64,000 nt of DNA. Origin: Hyphomonas chukchiensis (GTDB taxonomy: Bacteria; Pseudomonadota; Alphaproteobacteria; Caulobacterales; Hyphomonadaceae). Position 1 is the first letter of the stretch; each line of letters opens with the position of its first letter. A program made the translations under genes and the position numbers. The notes below the pieces were generated by a model. That model made no database searches and was not told the origin of the DNA. It was given only the letters and a program-made list of their open reading frames with translations. The stretch is taken from NCBI RefSeq assembly GCF_000682695.1, contig NZ_AWFG01000041.1, positions 1-64,000 of the forward strand, given 5' to 3'. Below, one piece after another: positions 44,279 through 54,178 of the stretch.

Positions 44279-45697
44279 ATGGGACAGTTTGAACTCGGCT
44301 GGGAAGAATGGCTGGCGCTGCCGGATCTTGGGCTTCCTGCGATCAAGGCCAAGGTGGACACCGGCGCGAAGACCTCGGCGCTGCACGCCAGCGTGATCGA
44401 GCCATTTGGCCCCAGCACAAAACCCCAGGTGCGCTTCCTGATCCAGCCGAACCCGGCAGACCCGAGCCTTGAAATCACCTGCTCGGCGCGCGTGATCGAC
44501 CGCCGCGAAGTGACCAGTTCGAATGGCGATACCGAGCTGCGCTATGTCATCGAGACCGATGTGCAGATGGGCAAGCGACGCTGGCCGATCCAGCTGACCC
44601 TGTCGAACCGCGAAAGCATGACCTATCGCATGCTGTTTGGCCGCGCCGCCATCCAGCCGGACATGATCGTCAATCCGAACGTCTCGTTCAGCCAGCCCGT
44701 GCTGGATTTTGCCCGCTATGGCAGCCTGCCCAAGCGTACGCCGGTGAAACGTCCCTTGCGCATTGCGCTGCTGACACGCGAGCCCAACAATTACTCGTCA
44801 AAGCGCCTGATGGAGGCGGCGGAGGCCCGCGGCCATGTCATCGAGGCGATTGATACGGCGCGCTGCTATATGCAGATCGGTACGCTGGACCCGGAAGTGC
44901 ACTATGATGGCAAGGCGCTGGCGCGTTTCGATGCGGTCATCCCGCGCATTGGTGCGTCGATCACAGACTATGGCATGGCCGTGTTGCGCCAGTTCTCAAA
45001 TACCGGCGCTTTCTGCCTGAACGGGGCAGGGGCCATTGGGCGTTCGCGCGACAAGCTGCTGGCGCACCAGTTGCTGGCCCGCGCCAAGATCGACATGCCG
45101 ATCACGGCTTTTGCGCACAGCCCGAAGGACACAAAAGACCTGATCTCGCTCGCCGGAGGCGCGCCTGTGGTTGTGAAGCTGCTGTCCTCGACGCAGGGCA
45201 AGGGCGTTGTGCTGGCCGAGACACGAAAGGCCGCCGAGAGCCTGGTGGATGCATTCCGCGGCCTGGAGGCAAACTTCCTTGTCCAGGAATTCGTGGCCGA
45301 GGCGGCTGGCGCGGATACACGCTGCTTCGTTATCGGCAACAAAGTGGTTGGCGGCATGAAACGTCAGGCCGCCAAGGGCGAGTTTCGCTCGAACCTGCAC
45401 AGGGGCGGCACGGCGAGCGCCGTGAAGCTGACCCCTGCAGAGCGTGAAGTCGCGCGCGATGCGGCGAAGGTGCTTGGCCTGCGTGTGGCGGGTGTTGACC
45501 TGTTGCACACCGAGGATGGCCCGAAAGTGCTGGAGGTGAATTCCTCGCCGGGTCTTCAGGGCATCGAGAGCGCGTCAGGCAAGGACATCGCCGGCATGAT
45601 AATCGAGCATCTGGAGCGTCAGGTTCGCCCGCTCGCCAAGGTGCGCGAAACCACCGGACGGACCGGACGAACGGGGCGCCGCGTCAACGTGAACTGA
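44279..45697 (+). CDS. Retropepsin-like protease fused to RimK ATP-grasp ligase
   Basis: 472 aa. Residues 1-135 form an aspartic/retropepsin-like domain with [12 protein letters not shown] (Asp27 in DTG), [14 protein letters not shown] and [14 protein letters not shown]; this is the RimB-type family usually encoded next to rimK. From about 158 the RimK ATP-grasp follows: [43 protein letters not shown] near 300, [13 protein letters not shown] and [12 protein letters not shown] near 420. RimK adds glutamates to ribosomal protein S6 or similar tails. The C-terminal RTGRTGRR tail is basic. 3' end overlaps the MFS gene. Confidence 0.9.
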   Translation: MGQFELGWEEWLALPDLGLPAIKAKVDTGAKTSALHASVIEPFGPSTKPQVRFLIQPNPADPSLEITCSARVIDRREVTSSNGDTELRYVIETDVQMGKRRWPIQLTLSNRESMTYRMLFGRAAIQPDMIVNPNVSFSQPVLDFARYGSLPKRTPVKRPLRIALLTREPNNYSSKRLMEAAEARGHVIEAIDTARCYMQIGTLDPEVHYDGKALARFDAVIPRIGASITDYGMAVLRQFSNTGAFCLNGAGAIGRSRDKLLAHQLLARAKIDMPITAFAHSPKDTKDLISLAGGAPVVVKLLSSTQGKGVVLAETRKAAESLVDAFRGLEANFLVQEFVAEAAGADTRCFVIGNKVVGGMKRQAAKGEFRSNLHRGGTASAVKLTPAEREVARDAAKVLGLRVAGVDLLHTEDGPKVLEVNSSPGLQGIESASGKDIAGMIIEHLERQVRPLAKVRETTGRTGRTGRRVNVN

Positions 45698-46952
45698 ACA
45701 ACTTTCCGCGCTCGGTGATGAGAATGATCACGAGCGATGCGACGCCGAGGCAGACAAAGCCAAGCGTGACCGGGATGGTCGAGCCATTGTACTGGCTGGA
45801 AATGGCCATGCCGATGAGGCTCGCCACTGTCGTCGTGGCAAAGCCATAGGCGGCTGAGGCCGTGCCGGCGATTTTGCCCAGTGGTTCCATGGCGAGGGCG
45901 CTGAAGTTCGAGCCCATCAGGCCGAAGCAGCCGAAGCAGAGCGCGAAGACGGGGAAGAAAATATAGAGATGGTCGCCAAACACATAGGTCAGCAGTGACA
46001 GCAGCCCTGCGCCGATCGTGAAGATGAAGAGTGCTGTCTGGCTGATCCGGCGCATGCCGATCTTCTCGACGATGCGCGAGTTCAGGAAGTTGGCACAGGC
46101 GAGCGTGCCTGCAATGCCGGCGAACCAGAGGGCGAAGGTCTCGGTCTGGCCGAAGACCTCGCGGAAGATCTGCTCGGATGAGGCAATGAACGAGAAGAGC
46201 GCGCCGAAGATGACGCCCGATGCGCACATGTAGCCGAAGGTGACGCGCGATTTCACGATCTCGCCATAGGCTCCGATTGCGCGGGCGAGATTGAGCTCCA
46301 TGCGGGCATTTTCCGGCAGTGTTTCCGGCAGTCGCATCCATGTCCACACGAACATGATCACACCGAACAGGGCGAGCACGAGGAAGATCGCCTCCCAGGG
46401 GGCGACGAACAGGACGAGCTGGCCGATACCGGGCGCGAGGATCGGCACGACCATGAAGATGGTCATCACCAGCGACATGAAGCGCGCCATCTGGCGTCCT
46501 GCGAAGAGGTCGCGCACGATCGACACGGCCACGAGACGCCCGCCTGAGGCGAAGACGCCCTGCGCAAACCGCATGACCAGCAGGGCATGGAAATCCCGCA
46601 TCACGATGCACGCCAGGGCCGTGATGACATAGCCAATCAGCGCGATGAAGAGCGGGTTGCGACGGCCGAAACGATCGGAAATGGGCCCCCAGATGATCTG
46701 CGGCGCACCGAAGCCGAGCACGTAGGAGAAGATGATCATCTGCTGGCGGTTGTCGCTTTCCATGCCGGGCGCGGTGAGGCCGACAGCATGGGCGATCTGG
46801 TTGAGGGCGGGCAGCATGATGTCGATGCCGAAGGCGTTCAGCGCCATCAGGCCGGCAATCATCACGACGAGTTCGCTGCGCCCCGGCACCGGACGTTTGG
46901 CCCCGGGCAGGATGCCTGTTGGTGGAATGGCGGTGGGTTCTTGGTCGGCCAT
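45684..46952 (-). CDS. MFS drug exporter, Bcr/CflA type
   Basis: 422 aa with 12 helices. Motif A copies: [21 protein letters not shown] near 90, and [33 protein letters not shown] near 128, the Bcr/CflA signature. Probable proton-driven efflux of a small drug or metabolite. The N-terminus is a proline-rich cytoplasmic stretch; the start at 46952 is the first good ATG before the first helix ([22 protein letters not shown]). The 14-base overlap with the convergent RimK fusion may couple their 3' ends. Confidence 0.9.
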   Translation of the reverse strand: MADQEPTAIPPTGILPGAKRPVPGRSELVVMIAGLMALNAFGIDIMLPALNQIAHAVGLTAPGMESDNRQQMIIFSYVLGFGAPQIIWGPISDRFGRRNPLFIALIGYVITALACIVMRDFHALLVMRFAQGVFASGGRLVAVSIVRDLFAGRQMARFMSLVMTIFMVVPILAPGIGQLVLFVAPWEAIFLVLALFGVIMFVWTWMRLPETLPENARMELNLARAIGAYGEIVKSRVTFGYMCASGVIFGALFSFIASSEQIFREVFGQTETFALWFAGIAGTLACANFLNSRIVEKIGMRRISQTALFIFTIGAGLLSLLTYVFGDHLYIFFPVFALCFGCFGLMGSNFSALAMEPLGKIAGTASAAYGFATTTVASLIGMAISSQYNGSTIPVTLGFVCLGVASLVIILITERGKLFSSR

Positions 46953-47054
46953 GGGCCCGCCTTTCCTGTCAGGTGCGGTTTGGGGGGAAGGACCCTATCT
47001 GGGCCAAGCCTTGCCGCTTGCCTAGGGGCGAATGCGCGAAAAATGTGCACCATG

Positions 47055-47086
47055 CAAAAACGCCGCCCTGGAAAGGGCGGCGTTTG
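47055..47086. terminator. Intrinsic terminator, main T-tract on minus strand
   Basis: CGCCGCCCT-GGAA-AGGGCGGCG is a perfect 9-bp stem flanked by AAAAA to the left and TTT to the right. On the minus strand the stem is followed by TTTTTGC, so it best serves the lipoprotein gene ending at 47105. Confidence 0.85.
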
Positions 47087-47104
47087 AGGCGGGGTCGGGA
47101 CAGA

Positions 47105-47695
47105 TCAGGCCTCGGGGCGCTGGATCTGGGTGCCGAGGTTGAAGATGACCTGATCGGCGTCGAAGAAGGCCGGATCATCGGGTTTCGGGCCTTTGCCCAT
47201 AACGATCTCGGCAGAGGCGACATATTTCGTGACTTCGCGATATTCCTGCGGGCCGTCCCAGAAGGGATCATAATAGCCCCAGCGCGATGCGTAGAAAGAG
47301 CGCGGATAGGCCCAGCGGCGGTAGGGGTCATAGAAGTAGCCGGCGCGAGGGCCGTAATAGCTATAGTCGAGATAGAAGTTGCTGTAGAAGGGCGAATAGC
47401 CTGTACCTGTCGGCACGACGCGGCTGTCCGCGTCTGTCGCGCGGTGAACAACGCGGAAATGGTCAAAGCCATTCTGCTTGGTCAGCTCTGCGGCGCGATA
47501 GAGCATGTAGGTTTCAACGGTCTTCCGGTCTGTCAGGCTGTTGCCTGCGAACTGGACCTGGAAGCGGTTGGATTCGATCTGCTGTTCCGAATAGCCGCTC
47601 TGTGTGTCGAGCGCGGCTTGATAGGGGGTCGCCGTCGTACAGGCGACAAGCATGGCGAGCGATGCAAGGCCGGCGGCAATCTTGGTAATTTGCAT
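47105..47695 (-). CDS. CC0125/CC1285-family lipoprotein
   Basis: 196 aa. Signal with lipobox LVAC (C19), then YQAALDTQSGYSEQQIESNRFQV and AGNSLTDRKTVETYMLYRAAELTKQNGFDHFRVVHR, the conserved core of this alphaproteobacterial family. A Tyr-rich central segment (YSPFYSNFYLDYSYYG) follows. Function unknown; an outer-membrane location is likely. Divergent from the PQQ dehydrogenase gene, with palindromes between them. Confidence 0.87.
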   Translation of the reverse strand: MQITKIAAGLASLAMLVACTTATPYQAALDTQSGYSEQQIESNRFQVQFAGNSLTDRKTVETYMLYRAAELTKQNGFDHFRVVHRATDADSRVVPTGTGYSPFYSNFYLDYSYYGPRAGYFYDPYRRWAYPRSFYASRWGYYDPFWDGPQEYREVTKYVASAEIVMGKGPKPDDPAFFDADQVIFNLGTQIQRPEA

Positions 47696-47754
47696 TTTGA
47701 TGGTCCTCCTGAGGGGAGCTGGTTACCCTCAATGTAAGCCAATCCCGCCTGAAC

Positions 47755-47801
47755 GCCAGTTGAACTGGCAGGTTCCAGCTCTCCCATTTGTCATATGACA
47801 A
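47755..47801. promoter_or_regulatory. Two palindromes in divergent intergenic region
   Basis: GCCAGTTGAACTGGC (47755-47769) and TTGTCATATGACAA (47788-47801) are both perfect palindromes. They lie between the lipoprotein and dehydrogenase starts. GAAC-N7-GAAC (47751-47765) also fits the alphaproteobacterial LexA-box spacing on the minus strand. Confidence 0.4.
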
Positions 47802-47862
47802 TCACGTTTTCGGGAACTAGCCTGTGATGTGGGGCATTCCGTGACTACGAGGAGGCGCCATC

Positions 47863-49422
47863 ATGCCAGAAGTAATGCGTAGCTTCAGAACCCGTCTTGG
47901 CCTGATTTCGGCAGCTCCCTTGTTACTGGCGGCCTGCAGCGGTGGAAGTGATGGCGGCAATGGGCCCGCGCCAACGCCGACCCCTGCCAACCGTACGCCA
48001 GTCTTCACATCATCGCCCACAGCCAGTGTCGATGAGAACACCACGGGCACACTCTATACGTTTGCCGTATCGGACCCGGATGGTGATGATGTTTCCGTCT
48101 CGGTCGTTCCCGGGGGCGACGAGGCGGCCTTCAACATTGATACGACGGCCGGCACGATCAGTGCCGCGACACAGCTCGACTTCGAAGCGCCTGCGGATGC
48201 CAATGGCGACAATGTCTACAACATAACACTCGAGGCACGCGACCCGGGCGGGCTCACGGCGCAGCTGGACCTCGAAATCACGGTGAATGACGTGGTCGAG
48301 GGCATGACGGTCGCCCGCGTTGGCACGGGCTTCACCCAACCGCTCTACCTTGCAGGCCTGCCGGGCACGACGCAGGTCGTCGTGCTTGAGAAGGGCGGAC
48401 GCATTCGCGTGCTGGACCCGGCGACAGGCGCAATCGATCCGGTCGATTTCCTTGATGTATCCGGCGAGACATCCGCGGCCGGGGAAGGGGGGCTTCTGGG
48501 CCTGGCCTTCTCGCCGGATTTTGCCACTGACCGGACCTTCTACATCAACATGACCAATAATACGGGCGACACGGAAATCCGGCGCTACCAGATGTTCTCA
48601 GGTTCGCTGACACAGGCCGATCCGGCAACGGCTGACGTGATACTGACATTCGACCAGCCGCAGGCGAACCATAATGCCGGCTGGATCGGCTTTGCGCCGG
48701 ACGGGCTGCTGGTTGTGCCGACCGGTGATGGAGGCGGCGCGGGCGATCCGAACGGCTATGCCCAGAACCCGAATTCGCTGCTGGGCAAGATCCTGCGCAT
48801 TGATGTGAGCGGCGATGATTTTCCCACGGATGATGCGCGCGACTATGCGATCCCGCCGGGCAATGCCTTTGCCGGAGCTGCAGGGCGGCCCGAGATTTTT
48901 GCGCTTGGCTTGCGCAACCCGTTCCGCTGCAGCTTCGATGAAGTGACGGGAGACCTGTTCATCGGCGATGTCGGGCAGGACGCTATCGAGGAAGTCGACC
49001 GGCTGAGCATGTCCGATGGCGGCACGAATTTCGGCTGGAACATCCAGGAGGGCACGCAGGACTATGGCGGCGCAGACCGTACCGATCTTGTCGATCCCGT
49101 GATCGAATACTCGCATGGCAGCGGGATGACACAGGGGCAGTCCATAACGGGGGGCTATGTCTACCGGGGCGATCTGGAGCTGATCAAAGACCATTATGTG
49201 TTTGCGGATTTTGTCTCGAATAATGTCTGGGCCGTGCCAGTGGATGATCTCGGCCCAGACCGCACCATATTCGGCAGTGAATTCCTGCGCATCAACGGAT
49301 CGCTGAGGCCCGAGACGGGCACGGTGGAAAGCATTTCCAGCTTCGGCGAGGACAATGAGAGCAATCTCTATATCGTCTCCATTCTGGGAGACGTGTTCCG
49401 CATCGAGGCCGAACAACCCTGA
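47863..49422 (+). CDS. Lipoprotein PQQ sugar dehydrogenase with cadherin-like domain
   Basis: 519 aa. Lipobox LLAAC (C25), Gly/Pro linker, a cadherin-like domain (about 46-143: TASVDENTTGTLYTFAVSDPDGDDV, calcium-type DPDGDD), then a GDH-B/YliI-type six-bladed propeller (about 150-519) with GEGGLLGLAFSPDF, HNAGWIGFAPDGLLVVPTGDGGG, NSLLGKILRID and GLRNPFRCSFD. The active-site His in QANHNAGW is present. It likely oxidises sugars or polyols at the envelope using PQQ. RBS GAGGAGG. Confidence 0.9.
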   Translation: MPEVMRSFRTRLGLISAAPLLLAACSGGSDGGNGPAPTPTPANRTPVFTSSPTASVDENTTGTLYTFAVSDPDGDDVSVSVVPGGDEAAFNIDTTAGTISAATQLDFEAPADANGDNVYNITLEARDPGGLTAQLDLEITVNDVVEGMTVARVGTGFTQPLYLAGLPGTTQVVVLEKGGRIRVLDPATGAIDPVDFLDVSGETSAAGEGGLLGLAFSPDFATDRTFYINMTNNTGDTEIRRYQMFSGSLTQADPATADVILTFDQPQANHNAGWIGFAPDGLLVVPTGDGGGAGDPNGYAQNPNSLLGKILRIDVSGDDFPTDDARDYAIPPGNAFAGAAGRPEIFALGLRNPFRCSFDEVTGDLFIGDVGQDAIEEVDRLSMSDGGTNFGWNIQEGTQDYGGADRTDLVDPVIEYSHGSGMTQGQSITGGYVYRGDLELIKDHYVFADFVSNNVWAVPVDDLGPDRTIFGSEFLRINGSLRPETGTVESISSFGEDNESNLYIVSILGDVFRIEAEQP

Positions 49423-49433
49423 TCCCGCACAGA

Positions 49434-49464
49434 AAAAAGGGCGGCCTCGCGGGCCGCCCTTGAT
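49434..49464. terminator. Bidirectional intrinsic terminator
   Basis: AAGGGCGGCC (49437-49446) and GGCCGCCCTT (49452-49461) pair around TCGCG, with AAAAAA to the left. Between the convergent PQQ dehydrogenase and aldehyde dehydrogenase genes. Confidence 0.8.
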
Positions 49465-49490
49465 CGTGTCCGTATCTCAAACCTGACGGA

Positions 49491-50921
49491 TCAGGCGGCC
49501 TTGTAGCCGATGACAGCTTTGGTCTCGAGGAATTCCTCGAAGCCAAGCTCGCCCCATTCGCGGCCATTGCCCGACTGGCCGTAGCCGCCGAACGGCGCGG
49601 AGAAGTCAGGGTTCGCACCGTTGACCAGGATCTGGCCGGCGCGGATCTTGTTGGCCACTTCATTGGCTTCCTTTTCAGGGCCCTGAACATAGCCGGCCAG
49701 ACCGTAGACCGTGTCATTTGCCATCGAGATGGCATCTTCCAGCGTGTCGTAAGGCAGGATGCAGAGCACCGGGCCGAAGATTTCCTCGCGGGCGATGGTC
49801 ATGTCATTGGTGACATCCGCAAAGACGGTCGGACGGGTGAAGTAGCCCTTGTTGAAGCCTTCCGGACGGCCCGTGCCGCCTGCGACCAGCGTGGCGCCTT
49901 CGTCGATGCCCTTCTGGATCAGGTCCTGGACCTTCTGGAACTGGCTGCCGTTCGAAATCGGGCCGATGGCGCCGGGCGTTGCTTCGCCGGGCATCATGAC
50001 CTTGACCGATTCTGCAGCGGCCTTGGCGATCTTGATCGCGTCAGCCTGCTGGTCCTTCTGGACGAACATGCGCGACGGGGCGTTACAGGACTGGCCTGTA
50101 TTCGTCATCATCTGGCGCACGCCGCCACCGACAGCTTTTTCAAGGTCAGCCGTCGGTAGGACGATGTTCGGCGACTTGCCGCCGAGTTCCTGGGCAACGC
50201 GCTTTACGGTGGGTGCAGCGGCTTGGGCCACCAGCACGCCGGCGCGTGTCGAACCGGTGAAGCTCATCATGTCGACATCCGGGTGAGCCGAAAGAACGGC
50301 GCCCACGTTCGGGCCGTCGCCGTTGACGAGGTTGAACACGCCTTTTGGCACGCCGGCTTCATGCAGGATTTCAGCGAAGATCAGCGCATCAAGCGGCGCG
50401 ATTTCGGAAGGTTTCAGGACCATGGTGCAACCGGCCGCAAGGGCTGGAGCCACTTTACAGGCGATCTGGTTGAGCGGCCAGTTCCATGGCGTGATGAAAC
50501 CGCAGACGCCGATCGCTTCCTTGCGCAGGAGCGTCGTGCCTTTCAGTTCTTCCCACTCATAGCTGCGCAGGATGGCGGCTGTTGTGGCGAAGTGGCCCAT
50601 GCCGGCCGGAACCTGCGCTGCGTTTGCGAGCCACATGGGCGCGCCCATCTCGTCGGAAATGGCGCTGGCAAGGTCCGGAATGCGCTTCTGGATACCGGCC
50701 GTGATCTTGTCGAGCAGGTCAGCGCGATATTCGACGCTGGTCTGCGAGAAGGACGGGAAAGCGGCCTTGGCGGCGGCAACAGCCTTGTCGACATCGGCTT
50801 TCGAGCCGAGCGAGATGCGCGCAAAGGGTTCTTCGGTTGCGGGATTCTCGACGTCGAGCGTACGCGGCTCGACCGGATCGACCCATTCACCATTGATGTA
50901 GAACTTGAGATAATCTTTCAT
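49491..50921 (-). CDS. NAD(P)-dependent aldehyde dehydrogenase
   Basis: 476 aa, class-3-like ALDH superfamily member. Catalytic Cys279 in NTGQSCNAPS, general base Glu245 in QELGGKSPN, NAD-binding FTGSTRAG near 221, FITPWNWPLNQI near 142 and the C-terminal FGGYGQSGNGREWGELGFEEF. Substrate aldehyde not readable; similar enzymes act on aromatic or short-chain aldehydes. GGGAGG precedes the ATG. Confidence 0.92.
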   Translation of the reverse strand: MKDYLKFYINGEWVDPVEPRTLDVENPATEEPFARISLGSKADVDKAVAAAKAAFPSFSQTSVEYRADLLDKITAGIQKRIPDLASAISDEMGAPMWLANAAQVPAGMGHFATTAAILRSYEWEELKGTTLLRKEAIGVCGFITPWNWPLNQIACKVAPALAAGCTMVLKPSEIAPLDALIFAEILHEAGVPKGVFNLVNGDGPNVGAVLSAHPDVDMMSFTGSTRAGVLVAQAAAPTVKRVAQELGGKSPNIVLPTADLEKAVGGGVRQMMTNTGQSCNAPSRMFVQKDQQADAIKIAKAAAESVKVMMPGEATPGAIGPISNGSQFQKVQDLIQKGIDEGATLVAGGTGRPEGFNKGYFTRPTVFADVTNDMTIAREEIFGPVLCILPYDTLEDAISMANDTVYGLAGYVQGPEKEANEVANKIRAGQILVNGANPDFSAPFGGYGQSGNGREWGELGFEEFLETKAVIGYKAA

Positions 50922-51049
50922 AGGCGTGAGCCTCCCTGTGGTGTCCGTTGTTCTTGCCGGACTATAGGTGACGTGTGCGTCACCGGCGAGTCCTGACGCA
51001 AAGGAAATCTGGTTAGTAACAAGGAATTCATCAAGGGCAGGGCTGGGAC

Positions 51050-52579
51050 CTAGCGCTTCATGCCGCCCAATATGCCGCGCAGGATATAGCGGGTGATCTC
51101 GCGTGTGGCCGTGCGGGCCGCCTGCTTGCCGGCTGCCTCGATCGGGGTCTGGCGGCGCGACCGGGTCGATTTTGCACGGGTTTTCTTCTTGGCGAGCGCT
51201 TCTGCTGCCTTGGCTTCCTTCGCAGCGAGCTTTTCGGCCTGCTCGGCCGCTTCGGCTTCCTTCTCTTCCAGGATCTCGTAGGCGGACTCCCGGTCGATCA
51301 CTTCGTCATACTTGCCGGCAAAGGGGCTGTCCTTCTGCACGGCCGCCCGTTCCGCGTCCGTTGCGGGGCCAAGACGGGAGGAAGGCGGGCGGACCATCGT
51401 GCGCTGCACGATCGACGGTGCGCTCTTGGTATCGAGCGTCGAGACGAGCGCCTCGCCCGTGCCGAGCTGGGTGATGAGTTCCTCCGTGTCGAAGGCCGGG
51501 TTCGGCCGGAAGGATTCGGCGGCCGCCCGCACGCCCTTGCGCTCGGCCGGTGTATAGGCGCGCAGGGCATGCTGCATCCGGTTGCCGAGCTGGGCGAGCA
51601 CGCTCTCGGGCAGGTCGCGCGGGTTCTGGGTGACGAAGAAGACGCCGACGCCCTTGGAGCGGATCAGGCGCACGACCTGTTCGATCTTCTGCATCAGGGC
51701 AGGGGGGGCGTCATTGAAAAGGAGGTGGGCTTCGTCGAAGAAGAAGACGAGTTTCGGTTTGTCCGGATCGCCGACTTCCGGCAGGCGCTCGAACAGTTCC
51801 GACAGGAGCCAGAGCAGGAACGTGGAATAGAGCTTCGGGCTGTTGATGAGCTTGGTGGCGTCCAGCACGTTGACATAGCCGCGCCCGTCGCGCGTCGTGC
51901 GCATCAGGTCTTCCAGATCCAGCGCAGGCTCGCCGAAGAAATGTTCGGCGCCTTCACGTTCGAGCATCAGCAGGTTGCGCTGCACGGCGCCGAGCGAGGC
52001 AGCGGCGACATTGCCATAGGACTGGCTGATCTCGTCGCGCACTTCTTTTTGCGACAGGTGCAGCAGCAATTTGCGCAGGTCCTTCAGGTCCAGCAGCAGG
52101 AGCTGGTTGTCGTCTGCATATTCGAAGGCGATGTTGAGCACGCCTTCCTGCGCATCGGTCAGGCCCATCAGGCGCGACAGGAGGAGGGGGCCCATCTCGG
52201 AAATGGTCGCGCGGATAGGGTGGCCGTTTTCGCCGAACACGTCCCAGAAGATGGTCGGGGCGGCGGCATAGCCAAAGTCTTCCAGACCGATCAGTTCAGC
52301 GCGGGCGACGAGCTTTTCGTGCAGTTTGTGGTCGGCGCTGCCGGCAACGCATATGCCCGAGAGATCGCCCTTCACGTCGGCGCAGAAGACGGGCACGCCT
52401 GCATCGGAAAAGCCCTGCGCGAGGATCTGCAGGGTCACGGTCTTGCCGGTGCCGGTTGCGCCGGCAACAAGGCCGTGACGGTTGGCCACTTTCAGCAGCA
52501 TCTCCTGGGCTGTGTTCGGTGTTCCCGTGCCGTCTGCGTCAGCGCCGCCGATGAAAAGTGCGTCCGTCATGTTGGCCAT
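51050..52579 (-). CDS. DUF853 / HerA-like ATPase
   Basis: 509 aa. Walker A GATGTGKT at 40-47, Walker [13 protein letters not shown] near 255 and a conserved [29 protein letters not shown] sensor region, all typical of the DUF853 (YjgR-like) family related to HerA translocases. A long charged Ala/Lys/Glu helix (about 425-475) and basic RSRRQ tail follow. Function unclear; DNA or protein translocation is an inference. Alternative start MTDAL at 52570. Confidence 0.88.
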   Translation of the reverse strand: MANMTDALFIGGADADGTGTPNTAQEMLLKVANRHGLVAGATGTGKTVTLQILAQGFSDAGVPVFCADVKGDLSGICVAGSADHKLHEKLVARAELIGLEDFGYAAAPTIFWDVFGENGHPIRATISEMGPLLLSRLMGLTDAQEGVLNIAFEYADDNQLLLLDLKDLRKLLLHLSQKEVRDEISQSYGNVAAASLGAVQRNLLMLEREGAEHFFGEPALDLEDLMRTTRDGRGYVNVLDATKLINSPKLYSTFLLWLLSELFERLPEVGDPDKPKLVFFFDEAHLLFNDAPPALMQKIEQVVRLIRSKGVGVFFVTQNPRDLPESVLAQLGNRMQHALRAYTPAERKGVRAAAESFRPNPAFDTEELITQLGTGEALVSTLDTKSAPSIVQRTMVRPPSSRLGPATDAERAAVQKDSPFAGKYDEVIDRESAYEILEEKEAEAAEQAEKLAAKEAKAAEALAKKKTRAKSTRSRRQTPIEAAGKQAARTATREITRYILRGILGGMKR

Positions 52580-52721
52580 TTCTCCCCTGATGCGGAGCGG
52601 ACGCTAGTGGTTTCACAGGATTCGGCAAGGCCCCCACTGAGCTTGGCTGCCATCCGGGAAGGGCGTGGCTTGACGCCGGGCAAGGCTGCTTCCAACCTGT
52701 AATTCTAACGGGGGCCCCTGC

Positions 52722-53840
52722 ATGGATCGCGCGACCAAGACCGGCATCTGGATCATTGCAACCGGCGTGATCATCACCTTCCTCTATTTGGGGCGGGGTA
52801 TCCTTTCGACATTTGCCATGGCGGTGTTCCTGTTCCTCGTGATCGAGGGCTTTGCGCGCATGATCGACAACTGGTCGCATTCGATGCGCCGGAGTGCGGC
52901 GCGGGCCGTCGCCATCCTCATCGTGCTTGGCGGCTTTGTCGGCTTCATCGCGCTGCTCGCCAATGGCGTGTCTCAGTTCGGGCGCGATGCGGCGGAGTAT
53001 GAGGAGAAGATCAACGGCCTGATCCAGGACGCCTACAGCCTGGTGAACATGGATAATGCGCCGACGCTGACCCATCTCATGTTCAATGAGGGTGGCCAGC
53101 GCTTCTTCGCCACGATTGCCAATGCCACCGGCGACCTCTCGGGCGACCTGATGCTGATCTTCATCTATGTCGCATTCCTGTTCCTGGCCCAATCCGGCTG
53201 GACCCGGAAGCTGGACAATATTTTCCCGAATTACGAGAAGCGCACGATGGTGCGCGAGGTTGGCGACGAGGCGCGTCGCGGCATCGAGACCTACCTCTGG
53301 ACCCAGACGGTAATCTCGGCGCTGATCACGGCGCTGACCTATGTGTCGCTGCTGCTGCTGGGCGTGCAGAATGCACTTTTCCTCGCGGCGCTGATTTTCG
53401 TGCTGAACTATATACCGACCGTCGGGTCGATCGTGGCTGCGCTCGTGCCACCGCTCTTCGCGCTGGTGCAGCCGGATATACCGGCCTGGATACCGGGCGC
53501 GCCGCCCCAGGATATCTACATCTACGCGGCCATCGTCTTCGGCATTGTCAGCTTCTGGCAGTTTTCGATCGGAAATTTCATTCAGCCGCGGATGATGGGA
53601 GATTCTTTGAACCTTTCCGCTTTGGTTGTATTGCTGGCGCTTGCGATCTGGGGTGTGCTCTGGGGCATACCCGGCATGTTCCTGTCGGCGCCGCTGACTG
53701 TGTTGATGATGATACTGTTTGCGCAATCTCAGGCCACCCAGTGGATTGCGATCCTGCTTTCGGCCGACGGTAACCCGCAAGGAATAACCGATCCCAAGAT
53801 GTCAGCCCCAACTGTCAAAGTTGATAGCGAAAACATTTGA
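52722..53840 (+). CDS. AI-2E (PerM/YdiK) family permease
   Basis: 372 aa with about eight helices. Family motifs VFVLNYIPTVGSIVAALVPPLFALV near 225 and GNFIQPRMMGDSLNLSALVVLLAL near 285 are clear. The family exports autoinducer-2, but many members are pore-like permeases or sodium-dependent exporters. Promoter and start follow from the ATG after ACGGGGGCCC. Confidence 0.87.
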   Translation: MDRATKTGIWIIATGVIITFLYLGRGILSTFAMAVFLFLVIEGFARMIDNWSHSMRRSAARAVAILIVLGGFVGFIALLANGVSQFGRDAAEYEEKINGLIQDAYSLVNMDNAPTLTHLMFNEGGQRFFATIANATGDLSGDLMLIFIYVAFLFLAQSGWTRKLDNIFPNYEKRTMVREVGDEARRGIETYLWTQTVISALITALTYVSLLLLGVQNALFLAALIFVLNYIPTVGSIVAALVPPLFALVQPDIPAWIPGAPPQDIYIYAAIVFGIVSFWQFSIGNFIQPRMMGDSLNLSALVVLLALAIWGVLWGIPGMFLSAPLTVLMMILFAQSQATQWIAILLSADGNPQGITDPKMSAPTVKVDSENI

Positions 53841-53935
53841 AGTATGGCATCGCGCAGCTTCCGAATTGACTGCATGCTTCGCAGTGAACTCTTCATGGTT
53901 TTTAATGTAGCAATACCAGCGGCAACCCTTGTCTT

Positions 53936-54055
53936 CCAAAGATAAGGCCCGAAATTAACAAGATCAGGCCTCCGCGTGCGTCCCCCCACCCAGCCTGCGG
54001 AAAGCCTGTAGGGCCCGTCGGACACGTCCCCGTTCGGCGGGCCCGCCTTATTTGG
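53936..54055 (+). ncRNA. Three-way-junction RNA-like element upstream of glutamate dehydrogenase
   Basis: Three stems can be drawn. The closing stem pairs CCAAA (53936-53940) and TAAGGC (53943-53948) with GCCTTA and TTTGG (54045-54055), with a GA bulge. Hairpin A: AGGC-c-TCCGC (53966-53975) with GCGGA-aa-GCCT (53997-54007). Hairpin B: 13 bp, GGGCCCGTCGGAC (54011-54023) with GTTCGGCGGGCCC (54032-54044). Two pairs in hairpin B are G-U on the plus strand but would be A-C mismatches on the minus strand, pointing to a plus-strand RNA. I do not recognise a known family. It fills most of the 338-base gap after 53840. Confidence 0.5.
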
Positions 54056-54123
54056 CATCCCGTGCATTTGAAATTGCCCCGGAGGCAGAAAGTTCCATTT
54101 GTAACAGGCCATTGAAGGTCGCT

Positions 54124-54142
54124 CCGGTGCACGTTACACCGG
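54124..54142. promoter_or_regulatory. Inverted repeat before glutamate dehydrogenase
   Basis: CCGGTG and CACCGG flank CACGTTA, a perfect 6-bp inverted repeat 37 bases before the ATG. A possible operator or the last leader hairpin. Confidence 0.35.
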
Positions 54143-54178
54143 GTCGGATAGTCTTCACTGCCAGTGAGCGAAAATCCC

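Noticed and set aside
47751-47765. GAAC-N7-GAAC as an SOS box
   Set aside because: It is part of a larger palindrome, and the downstream lipoprotein is not a repair gene; kept only as a remark.
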